Below are positions 43,665 to 52,301 of a stretch of 64,000 nucleotides of DNA, one piece after another; within the stretch, counting starts at the first letter, position 1, and every line of letters starts with the position of its first letter. Source of the DNA: Microvirga sp. VF16 (GTDB taxonomy: Bacteria; Pseudomonadota; Alphaproteobacteria; Rhizobiales; Beijerinckiaceae); contig NZ_CP069354.1 in NCBI RefSeq assembly GCF_016864375.1, positions 1,054,001-1,118,000 on the forward strand, given 5' to 3'. The position numbers and the translations under genes were made by a program. A model generated the notes under the pieces. That model saw only the letters and a list, made by a program, of their open reading frames with translations. It did not search any database and was not told the origin of the DNA.

Positions 43665-45101
43665 TTAGATCGTTTGAGGCAGGTACCCGAACATCGATTT
43701 GGTTTCGAGAAACTCTTCGAAACCGAACCGTCCCCATTCGCGCCCATTGCCCGATTGTTTATAGCCGCCGAAAGCGGCCGCATTATCACCCCGGAAGCCG
43801 TTCAGATGGACCATGCCGGCTCGGATGCGACGCGCCACCCGGCGCGCTCGTTCGATATCGCCTGATGTCACGTAACTCGAGAGACCATAGACCGTGTCAT
43901 TGGCGATCCGGATCGCATCCTCCTCATCCTTGTAAGGCATAACCGACAGGACAGGTCCGAAGATCTCCTCTCGCGCGATGCTCATGTCATTCCGCACATC
44001 CGCGAACACGGTCGGCCGCACGTAATAGCCGCGATCAAATCCGGCCGGGCGCCCGGGGCCACCTGCCACAAGAGTCGCTCCTTGCTCGATTCCTGCTTCG
44101 ATCAGGCTCTGGATTCGTGCGAATTGGATTTGGCTCACCACGGGACCGATGGTAGTGGATGGGGAGCGTGGGTCACCCACGATTGTCTCCTCGGCGATGC
44201 GTCTTGCGATCGCTGCGACTTCATTCTGACGGCTGAACGGGACGAGGAGGCGCGTGGGCGCGTTGCAGGATTGCCCACTATTCGCAAAGCAGGCCCGAAC
44301 ACCATGCGTGACGGCTGCTTCAAAATCCGCGTCCTCGAGCAGAATATTCGGCGACTTGCCACCGAGTTCCTGATGAACGCGTTTGACCGTATCGGCGGCC
44401 GCCTTCGCGACGAGGGTTCCGGCGCGGGTCGAGCCGGTGAAGGACACCATGTCCACATCTGGGTGGCTTGCAAGGGCCTGCCCTACATGAGGACCGTCGC
44501 CGTTGATCAAGTTGAACACTCCTGCCGGGACGCCTGCATCGTGCAGAATCTCCGCAAATATCGCTGCGGAGAACGGGGCAACTTCACTCGGCTTGAGTAT
44601 CATGGTGCATCCGGCCGCAAGAGCTGGACCGACCTTGCAGGCGATCTGGTTCAAGGGCCAGTTCCAAGGCGTGATGAGACCGCAGACCCCGATCGGCTCC
44701 CGGGCGATCACGGTCGCATTGATCACCTCGTCGAACTCGTAGGTTTTCAGGACATCGATGGCACGCTGGAGATGACCAAGCCCGGCCGGTACGTGGCGCT
44801 CACGTGCGAAAGCGAGAGGCGCCCCCATTTCGGTCGAAATCGCCTCGGCCAGCTCTTCGCTGCGTTGGCGATAGAGGGTAATGATCCGGGTGAGCAGATC
44901 CAGACGATCCTCGCGGCTGACATCGCTATAGGTTGCAAACGCCCGCCGTGCAGCAGCGACCGCCATGTCTACGTCGGCTGCGGTGCCGGCAGAAACCGTC
45001 CCGGCGATTTCCTCGGTGGCAGGATTGATTACGTCGATGAGTCCCTGTTCCGTGGGAGGAACCCATTGTCCGTCGATGTAAAAGTGATGGCGATGCAGCA
45101 C
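43665..45101 (-). CDS. Aldehyde dehydrogenase (NAD(P)+-dependent)
   Basis: 478 aa with all ALDH landmarks: TPWNWPLNQIACKVGPAL (Asn of the oxyanion hole), FTGSTRAG (cofactor loop), QELGGKSPNILLEDAD (general-base Glu) and ANSGQSCNAPTRL (nucleophile Cys), then EEIFGPVLSVM. It is cytosolic and oxidises an aldehyde to the acid. Directly downstream of an omega-transaminase gene (31 bp), it probably removes the semialdehyde that enzyme makes. Confidence 0.94.
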   Translation of the reverse strand: MLHRHHFYIDGQWVPPTEQGLIDVINPATEEIAGTVSAGTAADVDMAVAAARRAFATYSDVSREDRLDLLTRIITLYRQRSEELAEAISTEMGAPLAFARERHVPAGLGHLQRAIDVLKTYEFDEVINATVIAREPIGVCGLITPWNWPLNQIACKVGPALAAGCTMILKPSEVAPFSAAIFAEILHDAGVPAGVFNLINGDGPHVGQALASHPDVDMVSFTGSTRAGTLVAKAAADTVKRVHQELGGKSPNILLEDADFEAAVTHGVRACFANSGQSCNAPTRLLVPFSRQNEVAAIARRIAEETIVGDPRSPSTTIGPVVSQIQFARIQSLIEAGIEQGATLVAGGPGRPAGFDRGYYVRPTVFADVRNDMSIAREEIFGPVLSVMPYKDEEDAIRIANDTVYGLSSYVTSGDIERARRVARRIRAGMVHLNGFRGDNAAAFGGYKQSGNGREWGRFGFEEFLETKSMFGYLPQTI

Positions 45102-45132
45102 GATTGCCCTCCGTCTTTCTGATCCGCAGGTC

Positions 45133-46476
45133 TCAATTCATCTGTCTGACGGCAAGGCGGATGCTATCGATCGTCTGTTCAATCTGCTCTTCCTCGATGA
45201 TGAGTGGTGGAGACAGGACAATCATGTCGCCCGACGCTCTGACGAGAACGCCATTCTCGTAGCACATCTGCGCGCAAAGATTGCCACGTGCTCCCGGCTC
45301 GCCCGTACGGGGTGCCAGTTCCACAACGCCGAGAAGCCCGATATTCCGGATATCCGCAACGTGGGTCTCGTTACGCAGGCTGTGCAGCGCTGCTTCCCAA
45401 ATGGGAGCGATAGCAGCACTCCGCTCGAAAAGACCCAGATCTTGATACACGTCCAAGGCAGCAAGGCCGGCGGCGCATGCGAGAGGATGACCCGAATAGG
45501 TGTAGCCATGGAAGAGTTCAATGGCCTCTGGCGGCCCGGCCATGAAGGCGTCGAACACGAAGTCTCGGAGGATGACGCCACCCATCGGGACTGCCCCGTT
45601 GGTCATGCCCTTGGCACAGGTGATGATGTCCGGTCTCACACCGAGTGCCTGAGCGGCGAAGGGCTGCCCCAGGCGCCCGAATCCGGTGATGACCTCGTCG
45701 AAGATGAGCAATATCCCATGACGGCTGCAGATGGAGCGCAACCGCTCAAGATATTGCAGCGGCGGCGGATAGACGCCTCCCGAGCCGATGACAGGCTCAA
45801 CGATCACCGCTGCGACGGTCGCGGGATCCTGGATCTGCAGAAGGCTTTCGAGTTCGTCCGCATAGTGGGCGCCTGTTTCAGGACGGCCTCGCGAGAATCC
45901 CATGGTAGAGCGGTCATAGGGTAGAGACAGGTGAGCCACATCCGGGAGAAGGGGGCCGAAATCCCGTTTGTGGCGTCCGATGCCACCGACGGAGAGGCCG
46001 CCGAAACCCATGCCGTGATAGCCTTTGGCTCGCCCTATGAATTTGGTGCGCCCGGCATCCCCGCGGGCGCGATGATAACCGCGGGCGATCTTGAGTGCGC
46101 TGTCGACCGCCTCAGAGCCGGAATTGGTGAAGAACACGTGTTCGAAACCCTCGGGGGCCATGTCGGTGAGGCGACGGGCAAGTTCGAAGGCACCCGGGTG
46201 GCTCATCTTGAACGAGGAGACGAAGTCAAGGCGGCCTGCGGCCTCGCGGATGGCCTCGACGATCCGCGGCTGGGCGTGACCCGCGTTGACGCACCACAGT
46301 CCGGCCATGGCATCGAGCACGCGGCGGCCATCCGCCGTAGTGTAGTGCATTCCCTCTGCGCCGACGAACATCATCGGGTTCGCCTGGAACTGCCGCATGG
46401 CCGTAAAGGGCAACCAACAGGTGTCGCCCACATCGTTGGCGAACGGACGGGCAGCAGTCTGTGGCGAGGCTGTCAT
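45133..46476 (-). CDS. Class III aminotransferase (omega-amino acid:pyruvate type)
   Basis: 447 aa. PLP-fold features: NSGSEAVDSALKIARGYHRA, KGYHGMGFGGLSVGG, VIVEPVIGSGGVYPPP, LIFDEVITGFGRLG (Asp for the PLP ring nitrogen) and TCAKGMTNGAVP (Schiff-base Lys). The opening WLPFTAMRQFQANP is typical of beta-alanine/omega-amino acid:pyruvate transaminases. AGGAG precedes the start. It transfers a terminal amine to pyruvate or a similar acceptor, giving a semialdehyde for the adjacent ALDH. The promoter region (46477-46548) carries sequence shared with the GntR-C45 intergenic region. Confidence 0.92.
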   Translation of the reverse strand: MTASPQTAARPFANDVGDTCWLPFTAMRQFQANPMMFVGAEGMHYTTADGRRVLDAMAGLWCVNAGHAQPRIVEAIREAAGRLDFVSSFKMSHPGAFELARRLTDMAPEGFEHVFFTNSGSEAVDSALKIARGYHRARGDAGRTKFIGRAKGYHGMGFGGLSVGGIGRHKRDFGPLLPDVAHLSLPYDRSTMGFSRGRPETGAHYADELESLLQIQDPATVAAVIVEPVIGSGGVYPPPLQYLERLRSICSRHGILLIFDEVITGFGRLGQPFAAQALGVRPDIITCAKGMTNGAVPMGGVILRDFVFDAFMAGPPEAIELFHGYTYSGHPLACAAGLAALDVYQDLGLFERSAAIAPIWEAALHSLRNETHVADIRNIGLLGVVELAPRTGEPGARGNLCAQMCYENGVLVRASGDMIVLSPPLIIEEEQIEQTIDSIRLAVRQMN

Positions 46477-46515
46477 TGGCGTGCTCCTGGGACAGGATTA
46501 GCTTTGTAGCGGATT

Positions 46516-46541
46516 ATTGGACTTTATTCAGATGAAATACA
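46516..46541. promoter_or_regulatory. Candidate GntR site upstream of the aminotransferase
   Basis: ATTGGACTTTATT (46516-46528) followed by GATGAAATACA (46531-46541). Both blocks recur in the gap upstream of the C45 gene: GATGAAATACA is identical at 47466-47476, and AATAAGTCCAAT at 47476-47487 is the reverse complement of the first block minus one base. Confidence 0.55.
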
Positions 46542-46548
46542 CTTGCGT

Positions 46549-47433
46549 TTAGCCCGGATCCGGGTTGTCGCGCGACCGGACTTGGCTCGCCCGCTCAAGG
46601 TGCCGTCGCAGCAGGACCGAAGCGACTTCGCGCTCACCTTTGGCCAAGTAGTCGAGAATTTCTATATGCTCGCGGCAGTTGATCACGACGCGCTCGAACC
46701 CGAACTTCCAGTCGTATTGGGAAAAGCGCCTGAGCTGATTCTGGTGGCGGATGGCGGAGTGGATGAAGCGGTTTCCAGAGGCCGCGGCCAAGCCTTCGTG
46801 AAAGGCGGCGTTCATTTCAAAGAACGCGATACTGGAGGTTTCCTGCCACGGGCGTTCGAGCGTCTCTGCGTGGCTCCGACGCATGTCCTCGATCCATTGC
46901 GGCTCGAGCCGGAAAGTCGGTTCCAGAATTCCCATTGGTTCAACGAGCAGACGGAAACGGTAGCTTTCGTCGCGGGCCGCAGGATCCCGGAAACCGGTCA
47001 CAAATCGCCAGCCATAGCCCGGCTTGCGCTCGACCATCTCGAGATCCGATAGGCGGGACAGGACGCGCTGGACCGTCGGGCGGTTCAGGCTATAGCGCCG
47101 CATGATCTCGACTTCCGAGAAGTCCTGGGGAAGCTCGTCTTTCCGGCGATCGCGGGCGATCTGCACCAGCCACTCCTCGTCCATGTCGGAAGTGGCTGTG
47201 GCAGGGGCCTGCTCCGGAAGGGCGACGAGTTCCATCCCCCGGTTCGGGCGGCGGGCCAGAATCCCCTGATTCTCCAGGTGCTGGAGGGCGCCTCGAACGG
47301 GGGTTCGTGAAACCTCGAGGCGTTTCGCCAAACTGTTCTCGTTCAGCAATGCCCCGACCTGCAGTCCGTCCTCATTCACGAGGCGGACGATCCGGTCGGC
47401 CAGATCCTGCTGCAAACGGCTCGGCTGGTACAC
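46549..47433 (-). CDS. GntR-family regulator with two winged-helix domains and FCD-type domain
   Basis: About 294 aa from GTG 47433, with AGGA about 10 nt upstream; the frame reaches 47625 but overlaps the divergent gene. Residues ~5-70 form one GntR winged helix (LQVGALLNENSLAKRLEVSR, TPVRGALQHLENQG). Residues ~90-155 form a second (EVEIMRRYSLNRPTVQRVLS, RLSDLEMVER). The remainder is an FCD-like ligand domain (FFEMNAAFHEGLAAAS). It lies between the two arms of the transaminase and C45/peptide-importer locus and probably controls both. Confidence 0.88.
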   Translation of the reverse strand: MYQPSRLQQDLADRIVRLVNEDGLQVGALLNENSLAKRLEVSRTPVRGALQHLENQGILARRPNRGMELVALPEQAPATATSDMDEEWLVQIARDRRKDELPQDFSEVEIMRRYSLNRPTVQRVLSRLSDLEMVERKPGYGWRFVTGFRDPAARDESYRFRLLVEPMGILEPTFRLEPQWIEDMRRSHAETLERPWQETSSIAFFEMNAAFHEGLAAASGNRFIHSAIRHQNQLRRFSQYDWKFGFERVVINCREHIEILDYLAKGEREVASVLLRRHLERASQVRSRDNPDPG

Positions 47434-47450
47434 GCTGAAATTTCCTATTG

Positions 47451-47478
47451 ATTGTATTCTCTCATGATGAAATACAAT
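47451..47478. promoter_or_regulatory. Candidate GntR operator between the regulator and C45 genes
   Basis: ATTGTATT (47451-47458) and AATACAAT (47471-47478) are perfect inverted repeats with a 12 bp spacer, in the 87 bp gap between divergent genes. The GATGAAATACA block shared with the aminotransferase promoter overlaps the right arm. Confidence 0.6.
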
Positions 47479-47520
47479 AAGTCCAATCGAATTGCCAGAG
47501 TCAATGAAGAGGCTTTCCAG

Positions 47521-48699
47521 ATGGTCCTGCCCTGTCCGCTCATCGAGGTGTCCGGCTCCCCCCGTGAACGCGGGCGCCAATACGGGGAGCAGGCTGTCGC
47601 CAGGATTCGGCTCGGGATCGATCATTATTCATCGCAGATCGCCAGTCACAAGCTCACCGGGGACGACATCAAGGCGCTTGTGCGCAAGTTCGAGCCCGCC
47701 ATCGACCGGTTCGACCCGACTTACCTCGAAGAGATGCGTGGTATTGCCGAGGGTGCTGGGGTCGCGCTGGAATCCATTGTGCTTCTGAATGCCCGGACTG
47801 AAATCCTGAAACTGTCCCGGCGCCCTGCCGCCGAGTGGGATGCGCTCGATGACGAGCCGGATGGATGCACCGGCGTCGTCGTTCTGCCCGAGGTAACGAC
47901 AGAGGGGCGTCTCATTCATGCGCAGAATTGGGACTGGAAGGCCGAATGCGCCGAGACCGCAGTGGTGCTCAAAATCAGGCGCGATGATGGCCCCGATATT
48001 CTGACCTTCACGGAGGCGGGGGCGCTGGCGCGGTCCGGATTCAATGCCGCTGGGATCGCAATTACCGCAAACTATCTCGAAACTGATCGTGACTATCGGC
48101 GGCTGGGAGTTCCCCTCGCGCTGATTCGCCGAAAGGTTCTGGAGCAGAAGCAACTGGCGGCCTCGATGCACGCGGTCTACACGACGCGGAAATCGGCGGC
48201 GAACAACATGATCGTCAGCCAGGCCAACGGCATCGCGATCGATTTCGAGTGCGCGCCCGACGAGACGTTCCAGGTTCTGCCCGAGCGCGGCCTCATCGTG
48301 CACGCCAATCACTTCCAGAGCCCGGTGGCACTCACCAAGCTCAGGGACACCGGGATTGCCAACACACCGGACAGCCTCTATCGCGATCTGCGCGTCCGGG
48401 CCCTGATTGAGCCGCATCTCGGCAGCGTGACGCGCGACGTCGTCAAGAATGCGCTGTTCGATGACTTCGAGTCGCCCTGGTCGGTCTGCCGACCGCCGCG
48501 CAAGAATCTCGGCAGCAACTTGAGCGCGACAGTGGCGATGATCGTCATGGAGCCGATGCTCGGCCTCATGGAGGTCGCCATGCTGCCGGCGCTGAATCAG
48601 ACCTTCACCGAGTACAAACTCGACATGGAGATTCAGCGCCCGACCATAAAGGCGCACTTCGAGGCGGTCTCAGCCGCACCTTATGTGAAGGCGATCTAA
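47521..48699 (+). CDS. C45-family autoproteolytic acyltransferase/hydrolase
   Basis: 392 aa from ATG 47521 (AGAGG about 8 nt upstream); frame starts at 47452-47464 overlap the candidate operator. The N-terminal ~115 residues (RERGRQYGEQAVARIR, FDPTYLEEMRGIAEGAG) would be the propeptide half. Self-cleavage is expected at Cys116 in DEPDGCTGVVV, which then becomes the N-terminal nucleophile. HAQNWDWK follows, as in acyl-CoA:isopenicillin N acyltransferases. In bacteria such enzymes hydrolyse N-acyl or small amide substrates. It is cytosolic and is the first gene of the peptide-importer operon. Confidence 0.87.
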   Translation: MVLPCPLIEVSGSPRERGRQYGEQAVARIRLGIDHYSSQIASHKLTGDDIKALVRKFEPAIDRFDPTYLEEMRGIAEGAGVALESIVLLNARTEILKLSRRPAAEWDALDDEPDGCTGVVVLPEVTTEGRLIHAQNWDWKAECAETAVVLKIRRDDGPDILTFTEAGALARSGFNAAGIAITANYLETDRDYRRLGVPLALIRRKVLEQKQLAASMHAVYTTRKSAANNMIVSQANGIAIDFECAPDETFQVLPERGLIVHANHFQSPVALTKLRDTGIANTPDSLYRDLRVRALIEPHLGSVTRDVVKNALFDDFESPWSVCRPPRKNLGSNLSATVAMIVMEPMLGLMEVAMLPALNQTFTEYKLDMEIQRPTIKAHFEAVSAAPYVKAI

Positions 48700-48761
48700 G
48701 CAGCCGTCATGAGCTGCAACGACAAAGAAAACGAAATGGGAACTAGAACAAACGGAGGATC

Positions 48762-50333
48762 ATGATGACAGTGAAGGCAACAACTCTTTTGGCAGGCTGC
48801 CTGACAGGAGCCTTGATGGCGGTGGCGCTTCCGGCGTTGGCCCAGCAGACCCCGTTGCGGATTTCCCTCAACGCCGACATCCGCAGCACCAATCCCGGCG
48901 TCAACCGGGACGACAACACGGACGCAGTGGTTCTGCATGCTGTCGAGGGGCTGGTCGCCTACGGTGAAGACTCGAGCATCAAGCCTCTTCTGGCGCAGTC
49001 GGTGTCGGTTTCCGAGGATGGTCTTGCCTATACGTTCAAGCTGCGCAACGGCGTCAAGTTCCACAATGGCGCTCCCTTGACAGCCGAGGATGTCGCCTGG
49101 AGCTGGAAACGCTATACGGATCCCAAGACCGAGTGGCGTTGTCTCTCCGAGTTCGACGGGCGCGGCCGGTCGAAGGTGCAGGCGGTCGAGACGCCCGATG
49201 CCCAGACGGTCGTGTTCCGTCTCGACAAGCCGGACGCTCTGTTCCTCGCGACGTTGGCGCGCACGGATTGCGGCATGACCGGGATCATCCATAAGGATTC
49301 CGTGAAGGCTGACGGATCGTGGGACAAGCCAATCGGAACCGGTCCGTTCAAACTCGAGGAATGGCGCCGGGGCGAGTTCGTCAAGCTGTCCAAGTTCGAT
49401 GGCTACGCGAACCCTGCCGAAGGCAAGATCGATGGCTATGCCGGCTCGAAGCGTCCACTGGTGAACGAGGTTCGCTTCGTTGTGGTCCCGGACAGCGCGG
49501 CTGCCAAAGCGGCGGTGCTGCGAGGCGACATCGATGTCGTGCCGGATATCGCCAATGCCGATGTGAAAGAGATCAAGGCCAACCCGTCGCTGGGCATCTC
49601 GATTGCCCAGAACATGGGTCTGAGCACGTTGTTGATCCAGACGCGGGATCCGCTTCTGTCGAATGTCAAGCTGCGGCAGGCCATTGCTGCGGCCCTCGAT
49701 ACACCTCAAATTGCCAACGCCGTCACCGAAGGTCTGGCAAAGCACAACAACTCGATCGTGCCCTTGAGTTCGTCCTATCACACCGCAGCTCATGACGAGG
49801 GCTACACATACGACCCCGAGGCTGCACAACGGCTTCTGAAGGAGGCCGGCTACAAAGGTGAACCGATCGTCATCCTCACGAACAAGCGCTACCCCCAGAC
49901 CTTTGCATCTTCGGTGCTCATTCAGGCCATGCTGCAGGCAGTCGGGATCAATGCCACCCTTGAGGTTCTGGAATGGGGCACCCAGCTCGATCGGTATAAC
50001 AAGGGCAATTATCAGGTTATGGCATTCCCATACTCGGCTCGCCTCGACCCGTCTTTGAGCTATGACTCCGTCATGGGACCCAAGGACAAGCAGCCCCGTA
50101 AGGTTTGGGACAATCCCGAGGCGCAGGCTCTGCTCGAAAAGTCGATGACAGTCTCCGACAAGGCCGGGCGTCAGAAGATCTTCGACGAGCTGCATGCCCG
50201 CTTCGTGAAGGAAGTGCCCTTCGTGATGCTCTATAATGGCATCGAAGCCAGCGCGTATCGCAAGAGTATCCAAGGCTACAGCGCCTCCGTCCTGTCCAAG
50301 CCGCGGGCTTGGGAAGTGCGCATCGCCAACTGA
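48762..50333 (+). CDS. ABC peptide transporter substrate-binding protein (SBP family 5)
   Basis: 523 aa with a Sec signal peptide (ATTLLAGCLTGALMAVALPA, cleaved near LAQQT) and GGAGG before the tandem ATGs 48762/48765. Family 5 features: LRISLNADIRSTNPGVNRDD, SVSEDGLAYTFKLRNGVKFH, PLTAEDVAWSWKRY and IGTGPFKLEEW. It is periplasmic. Its operon partners (C45 hydrolase and transaminase arm) suggest an amide- or amine-bearing ligand rather than ordinary dipeptides. Confidence 0.93.
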   Translation: MMTVKATTLLAGCLTGALMAVALPALAQQTPLRISLNADIRSTNPGVNRDDNTDAVVLHAVEGLVAYGEDSSIKPLLAQSVSVSEDGLAYTFKLRNGVKFHNGAPLTAEDVAWSWKRYTDPKTEWRCLSEFDGRGRSKVQAVETPDAQTVVFRLDKPDALFLATLARTDCGMTGIIHKDSVKADGSWDKPIGTGPFKLEEWRRGEFVKLSKFDGYANPAEGKIDGYAGSKRPLVNEVRFVVVPDSAAAKAAVLRGDIDVVPDIANADVKEIKANPSLGISIAQNMGLSTLLIQTRDPLLSNVKLRQAIAAALDTPQIANAVTEGLAKHNNSIVPLSSSYHTAAHDEGYTYDPEAAQRLLKEAGYKGEPIVILTNKRYPQTFASSVLIQAMLQAVGINATLEVLEWGTQLDRYNKGNYQVMAFPYSARLDPSLSYDSVMGPKDKQPRKVWDNPEAQALLEKSMTVSDKAGRQKIFDELHARFVKEVPFVMLYNGIEASAYRKSIQGYSASVLSKPRAWEVRIAN

Positions 50334-50353
50334 TCGGGTTGCGTTCTGATACG

Positions 50354-50379
50354 GATCGGCCGCCGACAGGCGGCCGATC
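50354..50379 (+). terminator. Strong stem-loop after the second peptide SBP gene
   Basis: GATCGGCCGCC (50354-50364) pairs perfectly with GGCGGCCGATC (50369-50379) across the tetraloop GACA, 20 nt past the SBP stop codon. There is no T tract, and the operon continues downstream, so attenuation or mRNA 3'-end protection is likely. Confidence 0.7.
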
Positions 50380-50389
50380 GACAACATCG

Positions 50390-51316
50390 ATGCCGGCTCT
50401 CACGCGGATGCCCTTCATGAATCAAGTTGTCACGCTGATGCCAACCGATCAGGTCCGTCAGGAGGAGCTCGGGCGGCAGATCTATGATCGGGGTCGCACG
50501 ACGATATTCGCGAGCAAACGCGATCCGCGTTTTTCCTATTGTCTGTATGTGCCTCCGGATCTGGGCCGAGGCAATGCCCCCGATCTCGTTGTCGCGATGC
50601 ATGGCACCGGCCGAGCATTCATGACCTATCGCGATGCCTTCGCAGAGTTCGGCCGCTGGAACAACTGCATCATTCTGTGCCCGCTTTTTCCCGTGAGCGT
50701 ACGAGGTGACGGCAATCGCGACGGTTTCAAGTACATGCAGGAAGCCGAGATCCGCTATGACGATATCCTTCTGTCCATCGTGGAGGAGGTTGGCGAGCGC
50801 TATGGCCTCGACGTTACGCGCTTCGCGCTGTTCGGGTTCTCCGGCGGCGGCCACTTCACGCATCGCTTTCTCATCCTACACCCAGATCGTCTTTGGGCAG
50901 CTTCGATCGGAGCTCCGGGTTCGGTGACGCTCCTCGATCCGACGCGTGACTGGTGGGTTGGTGTCCGCAATGTTAAGGAGCGGTTCGGCATCACGGTCGA
51001 CGTGGCTGCCATGCAGCGTGTGCCTGTGCAGATGATCGTGGGCGCCGCCGACCTCGAGACTTGGGAAATTACGCATCGAGAGGGCAGCCCGCACTGGATG
51101 TCGGGCGCAAACGATGCCGGACATACGCGCCCGGAGCGGCTCGACAGCCTGCGCCGCTCCTTCGAGGCATCCGGAATTCGTGTTCGTTTCGATCTCGTGC
51201 CGAACGTGCCGCATGATGGCAAACGGGTTGTGCCGCAGGTGCAGGACTTTCTCGCTGGCGTCCTGAAGGACAGGCGCTCGGCGAGGACGGAACCGAGTGT
51301 GATTCAGGCGCCATGA
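50390..51316 (+). CDS. Alpha/beta-hydrolase fold esterase (PHB depolymerase/Esterase D-like)
   Basis: About 308 aa; the start is uncertain among ATGs at 50390, 50408 and 50417, none with a strong SD. Features are LVVAMHGTGRAFMTYRDAFA (oxyanion-hole HGTG), ALFGFSGGGHFTHRFL (nucleophile elbow GFSGGG), an acidic residue in MIVGAADLETWE and His in VPNVPHDGKRVV. No signal peptide, so it is cytosolic. It sits between the SBP gene and the permeases, which suggests it opens an ester or lactone in the imported ligand. Confidence 0.82.
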   Translation: MPALTRMPFMNQVVTLMPTDQVRQEELGRQIYDRGRTTIFASKRDPRFSYCLYVPPDLGRGNAPDLVVAMHGTGRAFMTYRDAFAEFGRWNNCIILCPLFPVSVRGDGNRDGFKYMQEAEIRYDDILLSIVEEVGERYGLDVTRFALFGFSGGGHFTHRFLILHPDRLWAASIGAPGSVTLLDPTRDWWVGVRNVKERFGITVDVAAMQRVPVQMIVGAADLETWEITHREGSPHWMSGANDAGHTRPERLDSLRRSFEASGIRVRFDLVPNVPHDGKRVVPQVQDFLAGVLKDRRSARTEPSVIQAP

Positions 51317-51356
51317 CATTCTTAGGGATTGTTTGGAGAGGGAGAGAGGGGACGCG

Positions 51357-52301
51357 ATGCTGCGCTTCATAGCCAGACGGATTCTCATGGCGGTTCCGAC
51401 GCTTCTCATCATGGCGGTCTCGGTCTTTGCTCTCATCCGCTTCATCCCGGGCGATCCCGCGGCGCTCATGCTCGGCGACATGGCCGATCCGGCGAGCCTT
51501 GCCGATCTGCGGGAGAGGTTGGGACTCAATGAGAGTCTGCCGGTTCAGTTCGCGATCTGGTTCGGCAACATCTTCCAGGGTGATCTCGGCCTTTCAATCA
51601 CTTCGAGCCAGCCGGTCCTGCCTCTTATCATCGATCGCTTCTGGATCAGCGCCAAGATCGTGCTCATTGCCGTCCTGTTCGCCACCCTGGTCGCCGTGCC
51701 AGCCGGGATGATCGCGGCCTGGCGTCAGAACAGCCTGACCGACCTCATTCTGGTTGGAACAGCGACGATCCTGTTGTCGATTCCGACGTTCTGGCTGGGG
51801 CTTCTCTTGCTGATCCTCTTTGGACTGAAGCTCGAATGGTTGCCCATCGTCGGCTACGTGTCGTTTTCCGAGGATCCGACGGCGGCGCTGCTCTACATCA
51901 TCATGCCTATCGCGACCCTGTTCCTGCACGAGATGGGCGTGCTGATCCGCATGTCCCGCGCGAGCACGCTAGAAGTCCTCCGCCTCGACTACATCACCCA
52001 TGCCCGAGCCAAAGGCCTCTCCGAAGGCGCAGTGTTGATGCACCATGCCTTCAAGAATGCCTTCGGCCCGACATGGACGCTCATCGGGCTCGTCCTCGGA
52101 AATCTCCTCGGCGGAATCGCCGTCGTTGAGACCGTGTTCACGATTCCGGGCCTCGGCCGCCTTCTCGTTGACTCGATCTTCGCGCGCGACTACCCGGTCA
52201 TCCAAGGCTGCTTGCTTTTCATCGCCTTCGTCTACGTTGTTGTGAACATTGTCGTCGACCTGCTTTATCCCGTATTCGATCCGAGAGTGACGGCCGAATG
52301 A
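51357..52301 (+). CDS. ABC peptide transporter permease (DppB-like)
   Basis: 314 aa from ATG 51357, preceded by a GAGAGGGGA-type SD. The N-terminus MLRFIARRILMAVPTLLIMA, RFIPGDPAALMLG, EAA loop LDYITHARAKGLSEGAVL and RDYPVIQGC end segment are standard DppB features. It overlaps the DppC-like start by 4 bp (ATGA). Confidence 0.94.
   Translation: MLRFIARRILMAVPTLLIMAVSVFALIRFIPGDPAALMLGDMADPASLADLRERLGLNESLPVQFAIWFGNIFQGDLGLSITSSQPVLPLIIDRFWISAKIVLIAVLFATLVAVPAGMIAAWRQNSLTDLILVGTATILLSIPTFWLGLLLLILFGLKLEWLPIVGYVSFSEDPTAALLYIIMPIATLFLHEMGVLIRMSRASTLEVLRLDYITHARAKGLSEGAVLMHHAFKNAFGPTWTLIGLVLGNLLGGIAVVETVFTIPGLGRLLVDSIFARDYPVIQGCLLFIAFVYVVVNIVVDLLYPVFDPRVTAE

Noticed and set aside
48696..50387. 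563 aa minus-strand frame antisense to the peptide SBP gene
   Set aside because: Shadow of a gene with signal peptide, family motifs and SD.
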